From Diaporthe sp. PMI_573 (taxonomy: Eukaryota > Ascomycota > Sordariomycetes > Diaporthales > Diaporthaceae): DNA of 64,000 nt. The number at the start of each line of letters is the position of its first letter. Position 1 is the stretch's first letter. Position numbers and translations under genes: made by a program. The stretch spans positions 1,736,001 to 1,800,000 of the forward strand of contig JAJTUP010000002.1 in the NCBI GenBank assembly GCA_021399435.1, given 5' to 3'. Shown here piece after piece: positions 1 to 12,039 of the stretch. Under the pieces are notes generated by a model. It was not told where the DNA came from and did no database searches. It worked only from the letters and a program-made list of their open reading frames with translations.

Positions 1-3000
1 TCGATGCCCACTGCGGCGCTATTGCCCTTTCTTCCTGCACTCGCCAAACTTGGACTGCACGGTACTTTTCCGAGGGCCAGACTTCAGAGTCCAGACAGAC
101 ACTTGCTCATCAGCGCCGTATCCTGCGGTCCATTTTTCGTGTAGAGAGAATGGCCGGGCGGGAATTGGCAAGGCAGCGTGTAGCACACTCGTGGCAGGAT
201 TGTTTGCTACCTGTCTTGGAGTCGTGTGCTCGAGGTTGCAATCGGCTGTGTATCGGGCAACTTGAGGCTGAATCGCCTCATCTCATGCCGAATCTCGTGC
301 TGTGGCTTGCGGTCCAACAAGCAGGACAACATGCAGTAATATCCGTGTATCTTCCCGTAAACAGGCATCTGATGGACTGATGCCCAGGAAAGGGCTCGAA
401 ACGGAAAAAGAACGGAGGCCAAAGAATAGCAGCAAAGCCGTGACTGCTTCTTCGAATCGGGCCAGGCGCTGCCTCAATCACCCTTGATCTGCAGAGAGCT
501 TGCCTAAAGCCACCTGTCACGAGGCTTCCCATGGAGGGGGCTTTCGGCTCACCCAGTCAGCCTGCCGCGATCCGTACCAATCCCTCGCTCCAGTCGACAT
601 CGCGCGCATTTGGAATGTGACAGCTGGCGGCCACCGGCTCAGATGACGCCCAGCTTTGATTCGGTCTGCGCAGCGGACAAATGACAACTCACAAGAGCCA
701 AGGGAACGGGCGAGCCTGCCGCCTCTTGCCTTAGCGAGCCGCGTTCCTGGTAACCCAGAAACCGAGATCTCGGGGCATAGGATCTCTCCCTTGCTTCATT
801 GGGCTCCTGTCTTGCCCATGCCTACCCAACATGTCGGTATGCTCACCTCCATCTGCTTCCTTCCCAGGCACAACGACGAAACGCCTCAACGCCACTCGGC
901 AGGAGCGGCGATCCTTCAACAACACATCTTGCTGAGGGGACTCGCAGTGATCGAGGCTGGTATCGATCCCGAAAGAAGATGGCGAGGGGATAAAAGAAAA
1001 GCAAATACGGGTCAGCCGCCTCTTGCGGTGTCACCCCAGGTGTCCTTGCAAAGTGCTTCCCACTTGTTTGCTGAAAATGCTCCCAAACCAACTGACATGT
1101 CAATTCCGAATAGAGTCGGCAGGTCCTGCCGAGGCAATAGTTTCGTGATTGTCCACCATCACAAGTCCTCATCGCAGTACTTCAGCGGCTAGAATGTTTG
1201 CCTGCGCCTGGTGATTGCTCCTGGATATTGGGAAAGCAAACACAACTAACCCGTTTATGACCGCGTTACGGCTATATGCAATTATCGAGAGACCAAGACA
1301 GTGAAAATCTTATACCATGGCACTGTGCCACCATCACGCATGCCACGTGCGGAGATGTTTGAAGTTGAGGGAATTCGTCTTCCCGCCGTCTGAAGAAGAC
1401 TTTCAGTGAGCGCCAAGCGCACTCACAACGTTCAAGCTAGACGAGGAATGTGTTCCTTTGCTTTGCATTGGAAGTATGCCGAATTCCCCGGATCGGAAAG
1501 TCGACCAGCCGTCCCTGTCCAACGGTAGAGGGAGTGCCACTACCGACCTCCTCTGAAGGAAGCCTAATGAGAAACGACGCGATGATTGCGAACGCCCCTC
1601 TAACCAACCCTCGGCCGCAGTATTCCGACCATTGGTGAAGCTCCAACAGGCAGTGTGTCGCAAGTCTGGCTCGGAGATTGAACCACGAGATGAGGTTGCA
1701 GTGGAGACGTACCGGTTGACACTGGAAGGTTGGGCAGGAAGATCGGCAGCGTTGGGACGCTGCGCAAGTCAGAGTGCTGCAATTATCTTGGACATCGCTC
1801 AGAGGCCCCCTTTTTGAGGGCGGCGAGGGCACGCCGAACAGATTTCGACGCGCGGGGGCGCGACCAGGATATCCTCGCCCGCCCCCAGAGAGACACTTGA
1901 TGCTTGCCGTCACGTGGGCCGGTCTGTGAGGTCGCATCTGCGGACGCGACGAACGAAGATCTAAAGCGGTGATGGACGATGGCTTGCAGTCATCCGTGAT
2001 CACGGTGTTTCGGTACAACGCTGCGTGCCCTGTGAAACGCAAATCTTGAGGTTGCGGTCCCCAGTGTTTAATGCCATACGCAGGCCGCAGAAAAAGCACC
2101 TTGGGGCTGGAGTGCCATCGCCCGCGGAGATGGGCCATCATCTCATCCACCCCCATGATGATGTCCGATGCGATGCACGTGCGAAACCTCTGCTGAAGCT
2201 GAGGCGACGGCGACGAGTGGTCTGCTCTTCGTCCTCGCCCGTTTCAGCTACATTCCCCAGCCACGGTAGCTCACTGCCTGTTGACGCGATCAACTGCAGT
2301 ACAGCCCAAATCTGACTGCCGAGCTCGGCTGTGCAGCTATCGTGCGCAACAAGTATCAAGTCAACCGCCAACGACTTCACCCGGCGGTCAAGCAGAACGT
2401 GCTATACCATAGAGTTTGGACCAACGCCACTCGCCGGCATAAGATCGGGCACCTGGGCCAATTGCGCAACGGGTCCCGCCCCCCATATTTTTCGAGGTGA
2501 ACAACGACTCGCATTAAGTGTTGAGCGGTCTGAGTTGTCCACATTCAATTCGTCGTCGGGGTTGGCTGCAAAAGAGGCGGTGATGAGAATTCGAGCTGGC
2601 TCCGACGTCAGTTCTGCAGTAGAGGCGGCAGCCCCTCCAGGACGTGACATCGGTATTGCCTCTCCTCGATAAATGACGGCCGGAAATGACCGGCTGCAAA
2701 GGCTCTATGCACTGAGGAGTCGATCCGAGTCTCTCCGATCAAGACTTGGATAGAGCATCCGAACACGACCGAGGAGAGAGTACTCGGCGACGAGTCAGCC
2801 GGGAAGAGGCAAGGTGAGGCCTGCCTTTACCCTGTCCCACCGCAAGGTTGGAGGTATGATGCCGGCTGCCGCGGTCGATCAGTTTCAGTCTATCACGATA
2901 TAGCGTGAACTCTATTTCCGCTGGCACCTCTAGGGGGGCGACTAGGGTATCGCAGATAGTGCCGCCCTTCTCAACTAATTCCCCTTTAAGCCATGCGACG

Positions 3001-6000
3001 ACCAATAGCTGCTTTAGAACGCGTCACCAGGTGAACAGAGCTCGCATTCAGCAGGTTATCGAGCACATCTCACCTGTCTATCGATGGATCTGTCAAGAGC
3101 CAGACGCAGCCTTGTGGAGGAGATCTTCGTTCTAGAATCTCGCTGGGCATCAAGGCGCATAAAATCCCGGAATAGCCTTCGAGTCGGGGCCCCAGGAACC
3201 GTGTTGATGCCCAACGAATAGGGGTCCGAAAGGGTCCAATGACGCCCTGCGAGTCGCAAAGAGGTGCAGGATCTGATCCCTTACCGAGATTGAGGACATT
3301 GATGGATAGTTTCAAGACGGTATGAAAAGAAAAAGGATACAGCAGACATCCATCCAGATCAAACCACTCAGCGACTAGTACCAGCTTCACGGTACGCCAG
3401 GGTACCGCGGTCAGCCGTGGCTTAAACAGCGGCTCCTCGTGTGGCCCAGCTGTTTGGTCAAAGACGTTTTGGTCCAGCAATAGCGCCTGCTAATCAATGG
3501 TCCTAAACTGCATAACGGTCGCCGATTGGGAGGGCCGCGCCGCAAGCTCGAGCCCCCAGGCACCTCGTGGCCTTCCGGCTTGTTTTTGGGCGTGCTAAAT
3601 CCCACGGCGCCAGCCCGCACTTGTTGATGGCGCGAGCTGAAACATGCCCGCCAGCTTTGTGAGAGCCGCACAACCAAAGCTGGGGTAGAACTGGAGCTAG
3701 ATTAGATGGGGCGATGTCGGAGCCGATGGCTAGTGTACACAATTAGCGAGGCCCAGACTGGAAGCATGACTGGAAGCTTCAGCAGCGTGGGATCCTGACA
3801 GCCGTCGTGGGATATCTGAAGTCAGGCCACACACTCCGTGTCTTGAGATTGCATGCCCAGGCGGCTGGCTTCCTGTCGTCTTGCGTGTGCTACAATCCTA
3901 CCACAACACTCGACAGGAACGACCTTCAACCAGCGGACTACAACGGTACCTCGAGTGGTACTGCATATGCAGCTGCGGTGACCAGTGCCGGAAAAGGACT
4001 GGATTATAGGAGCTTTCTCCGCTCCCGCACCCCGCCGTTGCGGTGCGTGCCTCTAGTTTTGTGACCATGCCTATGCATGTCATCAGTGTCACAGGCGGAT
4101 ACAGATTAGGAATGTGCACCCACCGCCCCAAGTGCGTGGGTGAATCAGTCCACCCTCGGTTCATCTCACGGCTCTCAAGTACCTAGGTTCGCATACCTGG
4201 GCACATGGACCCAGCATACCATCGCGCGCGCGAGACGGGAGACTCATTTCTGAGCAAGATAAGCGGCGAAAGCCTGCCTATCACGGTGAATGCTGCGAAA
4301 AGAATAAGATGTGAGGCTGCATTTGACATGTCACAAAAGTGGGGAGTTGAGTAATTCCTGGCAGATGCGAGAGACACGGTCATCGGATTATTCAAGGCGC
4401 ATGAAGAATTGACAAGTCGATGAATCGAACCTCAGCTGCAGATGACAAGCAAGATCGCGCGCAGTGCATCCAACACCCGCAGCCCGTCTTCAACACTGGG
4501 GGCTCTCCAACACCTTCTGGTCTTGGATGGCTCGAGACACATGGCGAATGCCAAGAACCATGAAGCTGAGTACCTAACTGTCAATGCAAATATCTGGACG
4601 GGCCATTACTCACACTACCATGCTATTCCATTCATCCTCCTGGATGCGCAGATACGGAATATACAGATAATGCGGCTTGGGTTACGCATTGCATATAGTT
4701 AATTGGAGTGTAATCAAGGATCTGCAGTACGACAGGCAATCACTTCAGTCACTACATCGCCAATACAATACATCAAACTCTCCAAGCCACCCACCCCACC
4801 CCCACTTTTCAATGCCTCTCCCGCCTTCCGTACTCGGCCGAGCTCAACTTGTGGTTGGTCTTCCTATTGCTAGACCAGACTCTAAAATGGCTGGAATGCC
4901 TCCGTGTTGCAGGCGCACACAGACAGAGCAATCAACGCCAACCACCTACAGAAGTAGGCTACCAGCTTTGATGTGGCAGTCAGGGATCTGTGACCAAACA
5001 CGGCCAACGTCGCAACTTGAACTGTTGGTCATGCTCTTGCGTCAAAAAGTTTAATAAATCTAGGAACGCCGAGGGACCGAGGCTACCGCCGGGACAGAAA
5101 GCTGACCAGTCACACAGACGGTGATGCCACAGCTCTTTTCAGGGCTGTCAGGTGAGGCACACGGGGTCGGTGAGGCCAGGTCTGGAAGCCCCACCTTGAA
5201 TTCCATCCGCCCGGTTGTGCCGGTGTAGCCGTGGTTCGTGAGGCCTTCTCGCTCGTGAATAAGGTCTCCGCACCTCGGAGTGAGAATGGAGCGACTCAGG
5301 ATGCTTCTGCTGAGAAAACTTTTTTTGTCTTCTGCGCCAGCATGGTCGTCATCACCAAAAGCCATCGCGATGAGCGAACGGACTCGCGGGCGGCCTGGCT
5401 GGCTGGCCCCACGGCCGAATTTGGCTTTGATGTTTCGCAAGCTTCCAGAAAAGAAACATGATGCTTCCAAAGGTGGGGACTTTGCGTCAATCAATCCATC
5501 ACGAGGGAGGGGGCCCCACAGACATCAATGGTGCAAACCATGCCGTACCGTATTCCCACCGTTCGAAGCATGAGAAGCAAGGTCATTCCCGAGGCCTCTC
5601 TTGAGGTACTATCGCTGCATGTACCTTGCCGGACTAGTTAGCCTGGCCACGAGGCAGACCACATCAACCAGAAAAGTAAATCAATAAAGCCCATAATAAA
5701 TGTAGCCTCTGACAGAGAGCGAGGTCCTCGAGTGGCGAGGACCACGGCAGAAGCAAGCCTTGCCGGGCCACCATACGCAAGCGAGTTTAGCTAACCTCAA
5801 AGCCGTTACTGACTTGCGGACCCTGGCGGCCTTGCATGGTGGTTCCTGACGCAGCAAATAAAGATGCAAGTCCACAGAAGGACGCGGTCCGCCGGTGGGT
5901 ATTGGCGCCGTACGGTGTTCCCTGGAACAATTGTCGGGACCTGAATAGCGGTCTGTCCTTGACAATGGACTGCCGAGAAAGGCAAAGTGCCCGCTTGTCA

Positions 6001-8200
6001 GTCAATTACCCAAGATGTGTCTTCCTGTGATTTGTCTCGTGCTTGTAGGGTGGGAAGAAAGCGGACTGGCTTGCTGAGCGATCGACATGCCGTCGGTTAT
6101 TATTGTGATCTCTGTGCTTGAGTAACCCCTTACCCGCTTTCCACTGCTCGCTTGCTCCGGCGTGGGGAGTTGCAAGGGCATGACGAGAAGAGGGGATGGG
6201 GGAGGAAAACAAAAGTGACGGCCAGGCGTTCGGACCGCTCTTTCTCGAAGACTTCGGGATTTATTCTTCACTCTCGCGACGAACAAGCGGTGCCCAGGCC
6301 CCCGCCCTCGCCAAAAGCCAAACCGTGATTTCGCTTCGAGGTCATGATCGGCCCACTTGACGGGCTCGCGCGCAGGGCACTATGCGCAGGCCACCCCGAT
6401 CTTCGCCAGGCCAGGAAGAGAATCAGGTTCGAAGGTTTGACCGAGGGCAAGGGTAAGTGGCGGTCAGTGCTGCGTTGACGAGCATGAAGCCGTGGTCACG
6501 GGGGCCCGCCGTGCCGCTGGAACGCCAGCATCAGATCGTTCGTCGTCTCGATCCAACAGTGCTGCTGGCTGCTGCTGCTGCTGCGGTCGGTGGGTGGTCG
6601 ATGACACATACGGATGGCAGCCCACCGGGGCATGTTTTGGAGAGCGCTGGCAAGACAGCAAGACTGGGCGAGGTTGCAGCGAGCGGAATGAGAAAGCCGT
6701 GATCTTGACGTCTGCACTGTGACGAGATTTTCAACGCCATCCCCCACTTCCAGGGCGAGCCCTTGTCGAACCAGGCGAGAGTGGCCGTCAATGAAGGGCT
6801 GAGAAACATGAGCGATTTGCCAATTGAAACAGCCTACGAGTGGTCTAGAACAGAAACTGCCTGGCGCACCGGGCTCACCACGCAATACCTGCCACCTGCT
6901 AGCCTACCTGCCTGCCTACATATACATTCCTGGGAAACTACATCGTGGCCAGGTGTTTTCCGGAAGGTTCCTGACGTCGACTTTTGTCCTTGTTGTCCTT
7001 GTGCATGCATTGCATGTTCGGACAGCGGGCCGCGCCTCGTCTCGCCAGACCCATGCCGACCTGGCAGCCCTGGGCGTCGTCCTGCAGTGTAGTGTAATTG
7101 GGGCAACCAGGCACGGAATCTCACTCACATATGCGAGGCCCGGTCTAGGCTAGGCCACCAGCTGTGATGGCTATGTGGGCGCAGTGCTACCTAGGTCATA
7201 ATGCCACCACGCGACCGCGCCGACAGCCTCATCACACGTAGGCGCGCGCACACACGAGGCGTGCTAGACAGGCGCAGAATCCACCGCATCCCTTGACATC
7301 TCAGCTGAAGGTGTCAGCGCCTCAGTATACCCCTGCCCGGATCTGACATGCCAGGCGACCAAAGCGATCAGTGACACCTCACCGTTGCGGTCATCTGCAA
7401 GGTTCACCGGCAAGGTTGGCTAGGGCCGCCGCCGCCTCCGTTGCGATGAGGTCAAAATCAGCTCATTGTCCAGGACGCCTGTCGGGAATGGACACCAAGC
7501 GGACTAGCAGGACATGAGGACGTGGTTCACCTTCCCCTTCTGGGCCGTCAGTGCCCGCTCCAGGGCTGTCCAGTCTCTGTTTGAGATTTGCGTGGAGAAA
7601 AAAGAGACGGACACGTCGAGCGAGTCTGGCTCGCTCTGTGCGCTTCGCCAGCCCCAAATTCTGCGTTTCAACGGGCGCCCGTCAGCAGTCCAGCCAGCCG
7701 GCCTCAATCGGAGATGTGATCTGATACGTCAAGATCGACCCGGGGTGAGAAGTGACAGCTGCTCGACTACGGCACAATCCCCCCTCTCCCCTACCCTACT
7801 GTCGCAGGACAGGACGGTATAGGCTAGGCCGTGGTCCATGGCAAGTGGGAATGTGTGTTGACTACCCCGGCCAGATGAGGCCTGTGCTGTCACCATGCCC
7901 ATGCCTGCATTCTGTGCCGCGTACGGAGTAATGAGCGAGAACAGCACCCCTTCCACGCCACGAGGCCCACCACGTCCTGCGGCAATGCTGGACGACGCAG
8001 GAGTGTTTTTTCCCCTCTCCTCCCTTGTTTATTCACAGCCTCACAGCCTCTCTGGATACCTCGGTGCCACCGGCCGGGCAGCCCTGACGCTCTTGACCCG
8101 TTCTTTGGTCAGGATCATCCTTCTATGGAGACGTCACACAGATGAGCTTTAATAACGTTCAAGGCTCTTCCTTCCAGCAGCCAAGCTCCGCACGATCCGT
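1..8200. other. gene-free region, no supported coding sequence
   Basis: No reading frame here carries a recognisable domain, and open frames on both strands are short, overlapping and without coherent splice partners. The longest frames, near 656-1192 (+) and 1437-2156 (-), read as low-complexity translation of GC-rich DNA. A short (CTG/GCT)n run lies near 6556-6590. An inverted repeat with arms CGCACC and GGTGCG lies near 4024-4050. The 10-bp palindrome TACCTAGGTA occurs in near-perfect form near 4180 and 7186. Heavily decayed transposon remnants or lncRNA genes could be missed by eye. Confidence 0.55.
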
Positions 8201-8236
8201 CCCAGCACTTCACACTGGGTAGGGTGAGTAGGCAGC

Positions 8237-8287
8237 AAAAAAAAAAAAAAAAAAAAGGAAGAAAGGAAAAAAGGAAAAAAGGAGGCG
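8237..8287 (+). repeat. A20 homopolymer followed by A/G-rich tract
   Basis: Twenty consecutive A residues are followed by GGAAG and GGAAAAAA-type purine repeats. It could be an ordinary purine microsatellite or the fossil poly(A) end of a retroposed sequence. No coding region or target-site duplication was seen that would favour the second. Confidence 0.8.
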
Positions 8288-9869
8288 CCCACCGGCCTGC
8301 CCATACACAGCACTGGGACGGGGTCTGTCCGCTGGGAAATGCCACTATCGACTTGCATTTCCCGCAGCGTCGGCCACGTTTTTGCCTCATGCTGTCCCGC
8401 CTGTCACTTGTAAAAAAAAAACTCAGACGGGCTGGGTGCGCTAGATCTGTTTCGTCTTTTCTTAGAACAGCAGAGCGGCCGTGGCGTGTCAAGCGTGAGA
8501 ACACGACACGGGCCGATACCCCTTCAAAACTCTTCGCCAATGCTGTTGGCTGGAGAAAGTTTCTTGAGAATGGAAATGAGCTCCCCTTCTCGGCCATCTG
8601 GTGTCGCAGCGGCTGGCTGGGTAGTAATTGCGTGGACAACATCCCTCGCATCCACGGAGCCACCACAAGAGCGCCCAGGCCAGGGATGAGGCCGTTGAAG
8701 TTTGTTTTATGCAATAAGGCGATACATGTGCAAGGTGTATTGGTGGTGTGTGGTGTATGGTGTGTGGTGTGGGTGACGGCTCCGTGGGCGAGACAGACAA
8801 AGTGGGACAAGACAACCCAATCCAAGCAGCATGCACCACACACCTGCACCGCGCTGCTGCACGCACATGCATGCTGCGCAGCCGGAGCGCACCATTGCCT
8901 TTCACCGCCCTGTCCCACGACCCCGCAAAGGACCAGTCAGCCTACTGACTATCCCATCCCGTTCTATCTGCCTATCTGCACGGAGCTTGATGCGCAGTTA
9001 TTCTGAGCCATGCTGCCGTGTCGCATGGCACCGCAGCGCAGGGAAAGGTGGACTACCTATGCCGTGCAGGAGGACATCAGCCGTCCAAGGAGAAGCATCC
9101 GATCAAGGTACTGCAGCCCAGAACCTGGCTGCCTGGGCCCTCTCCAGCTGCCGGGGCAATCTCAAGACAAGACAGAGGGCGCGTATCATCCCCACAGTCG
9201 GAATCAATGCTGCAAATTCTGCCATGCCCATGCACACCGTAGTGCCTCCCAATCTCATCATAGGGGGCAGGGGTGGGCGGGTGGCGGGAGTGTGATGGAC
9301 CAAGCGCGACCAGGAAGCAACCTCTTTTCTCGCTCATCAGGGAGAGCAAGCAGGCAGTGGCTGTCGAGTGATCGAGTGGTGGTTGGCTGGCCTTTTCGTG
9401 CTTCTTCATGGTGGCCTCCACAAGCTTCCACCGTTTTGACTCCGTTCCGGCAGGCCAGCCCCTGCTCGCTGGGCCCGTGGGCCCCCTGCCCGTGCTCCAA
9501 CCTTGTTGGAGGTACCTGGCGGGCTGCGCGCATTGCTAGTGCAAATTTTGTCACAGTGAGGGGCCCTCGCTTTCCTCCCGTGGTGGGCTAGCTGCGCGCC
9601 TTCCTGCCTCTCCTCAACTCTCTGACTCTCTGGCTGTCTGTCTGACTGTCCGTGCCTGTGCCTGTGCCTGTGCCTCACTTTCTCATGTCATGTGCCGCAC
9701 TCAGACGGTCGAGAGCTGGGGCAGCCAGGCAGGTACGTACTCTTCGTCTTCAGTCCAGTACCGTCATAGTACCGCATTGCACAGCACAGTATCACGCGCC
9801 AAGCAAGTACCGTACGTCTATGCTTTTTGCAACTGGAGCTCCTAGTGTAGGTACTGTGCAGAGGCTGGT

Positions 9870-9910
9870 AACGGTTTGATGATTGATGATTGATGATTGA
9901 CTGATTGAGG
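9870..9910 (+). repeat. TGATGAT tandem repeat
   Basis: TTGATGA units are repeated directly about four times with small variation. It is one of the string of short tandem repeats upstream of the Zn2Cys6 gene. Confidence 0.8.
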
Positions 9911-10136
9911 GACTCTTTCTCTCTCCCTGGCTTCGAGTCGAGTCGAGCCGAGTCAATTCTCCGGTCCTCTGCCATCAAATCGCATTGCATTGCATCGTAC
10001 TGTATCGTATCGCATCGCACTGCCCGGTCGCGTCGCGAAACGTTGATGCACCTGGCATTTTTTTTTCCCACCCTTCCATCCCACCTCTCTCGCTCACCTC
10101 TCGTCCCGTCCAGTCGCCCGTCCAGTCGAGTCTATT

Positions 10137-10138
10137 GG

Positions 10139-10169
<31 letters not shown>
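10137..10169 (+). repeat. (GGCA)n microsatellite
   Basis: About eight perfect tetranucleotide GGCA units. It lies about 1.9 kb upstream of the Zn2Cys6 regulator start. No function can be read from it; slippage makes it a likely polymorphic locus between strains. Confidence 0.9.
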
Positions 10170-12039
10170 ATAGACAAGACAGAGACGGAGACATACACAT
10201 GCAGACAGAGCTCGTTGTCGTCGTCCCCCTCTCCCCACCCAGACGCTCGACTCTTTTTCTGAGTTTTCGCTTGGCCCTCGATTTCGGCATTTCCTTCCTC
10301 CATCTCGCCAGGATCCACCGCTCTCAAAATCCACAGACGTGCCAAAACCCTAGCTCGTTTGTTCCTCGGCCAGTGCGTACTTGACCGGTCAAAACCTGGC
10401 GCGTGCTGTGGCTTGTCCCTCTCCTGTGCTGTCCCGTCCAGCCCAGCCCAGGTCCAGGTCCAGTCCAGTTATTTTGGTTTCCAGTTTCTGTTCCTGTTCC
10501 TGTTCCAGTTCCAGTTCCTGGGCGCCGGGAGAGTGGTCTGTCCAAAAGTGCCACCGTCGCCGTCACCCGCAGCGTCGCCGTCCCTGCACCCGCTCGCTGC
10601 TGCTGCCACCTGCTGCCCACCTGCCCACCTGCCCACCTCCCACTGCTGCTGCTGCTTCTTGCATCAGTCAGCCAGCGAGCAGACGCAGCAAAGCCACTGC
10701 CTCGTACCCTGTTGAACCAAGCAGGATCTGGGACTGTTCCTGTCTCTGGCTCATCGCTGCCCAACCGTCGATCAGTCTCGTGCTTATCCTGTCCCCCCGC
10801 GCGCGACGACTCTGGACGACGCTACGGTTCGATACGCAGCGCTACCTCAACGCCTCAAGCTTACCTTGCCTTACCTTGCCTGACTGCTACCTTACCTTAC
10901 CTTGCACGCATGCAGGCTCAAGCCTATGCCCAGTCCAGCTACACTACTACATACCACACTCAACTGTCTGCCTCCTTCAAACCTAAACCTTGTGCCGGCC
11001 TGGACCTCTGACGCACAATCACTACAAGCTGCCGGGCTTTTCGCACACGCGCCACCGACCACGTTTTGACGAGATCCTGATCCTGTCCCCGTACCATACG
11101 GAGTCACCCTCAGGCCTCGCAAGCTCGCACTCCATCCGCAGTGCGCTTATTTGCTCCCTGACCTGGCCTGCACCATCCATACCTCCCGGAAGCCCACACT
11201 CAGGCCTGCCTCGCCCTGCCTGGGCCGTTTCTACCCAGTCTGCTGCCGTAACAAGCAACAGCAAAGCGCAAGCACGACCACATCTCGGCATCTGCTGGTC
11301 AAATATCGCTTTGTCCAGGCCAATAAGACTGCAAGCTCCACGATCCATCCCAACCCCGGACTCGATCGATCACACAGTAATTGTGCCTTGATCGCTCGAC
11401 GCCCCCGAGGCCTTGCGCACATTCCTCCATCGCCAACCCGTACGGTCCACGGCCGGTTTCTCTCACAGTACTACGTATTGCCGCGCCCGCCTCGGATACG
11501 TACCTCTTACCGACCAGGACCTTGGCCTTCTCGAATCTCTCTGCCTACCCTTGTCCAGTCTGATCCCGGCTCATCACCAAGCTCTCGCTCTTGCTCTGGC
11601 TCTCGCTCTCAGGCGCAGCACGTCCACCAGCTCCTCAGCTTCCACCTCCCAGCAGCTCCTCCCAGCTCCCGGTCCCGGCCCCGGCTTCTAAGTCTCAGGT
11701 CTCAGGCCCAGATTTCCTTGTCGTTCACCCTTCGAGACTTGCCCTCTCCGCCCTCACTCCTTGTACCTCCCAGTGCTGCCAAAAGAAGAGTCCTGGGCGA
11801 TCTGCCCGTAGAGTCGCACACGGGCATCCACCCCATGGCCTCCGCGGCTGCGCTTGCTGCCTGACTTTGCGCCGTTGCTGTTGGCTGTGCTCCTCTTGCT
11901 CTGAGGCTTGCTCTGTGCTGAGCTGCTCTACCCCCCCTCCCCCCAGACACGGTGCCCTAACTCGTTCTCAAATTTCATCTCTTTTCCGGGGTCCAGGTAT
12001 TCATGTACCTGCTTCACATATACCTTACCTCCTTGAAGC

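Larger units (their letters stand above)
8201..12039 (+). promoter_or_regulatory. microsatellite-rich upstream region and probable long leader of the Zn2Cys6 regulator gene
   Basis: This stretch lies directly upstream of the transcription factor start at 12,040 and has no supported gene. It holds an A20 run (8237-8256) followed by purine-rich GGAAA-like sequence, GT-rich repeats (about 8730-8775), GTGCCT repeats (about 9654-9676), TGATGAT repeats (9878-9900), a CAGG/GGCA array (10137-10169), CTGTTC/CAGTTC repeats (about 10485-10520), GCCCACCT repeats (about 10613-10640), CCTTA/CCTTG repeats (about 10860-10915) and CTCT-rich tracts to 11,800. Long pyrimidine-rich leaders with upstream ATGs are common in fungal regulatory genes. 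That this one is transcribed is inference; part of it could simply be promoter. Confidence 0.45.

Noticed and set aside
1437..2156. 239-codon open frame on the minus strand
   Set aside because: No domain, irregular composition, and the start may be non-ATG; it reads like chance translation of non-coding DNA.
2405..2650. 82-aa minus-strand frame with a fairly natural N-terminus (MSRPGGAAASTAEL)
   Set aside because: No domain, no splice partners and no context; too short to support.
3070..3480. 136-codon minus-strand frame
   Set aside because: Looks more protein-like than its neighbours, but I recognise no family and see no exons on either side.
4410..4490. tRNA gene on the minus strand, suggested by a GGTTCGATTC box
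   Set aside because: The T-stem does not pair and no acceptor stem can be drawn.
8237..8256. A20 run as the tail of a LINE or other retroposon
   Set aside because: No reverse transcriptase remnants or target-site duplication seen; a microsatellite is simpler.
8115..9006. Overlapping 260-codon frames on both strands
   Set aside because: They span the A20 run and GT repeats and are products of low-complexity sequence.
10137..10169. CRISPR-like or telomere-like array
   Set aside because: Simple tetranucleotide repeat without spacers, and the telomere unit TTAGGG is absent.
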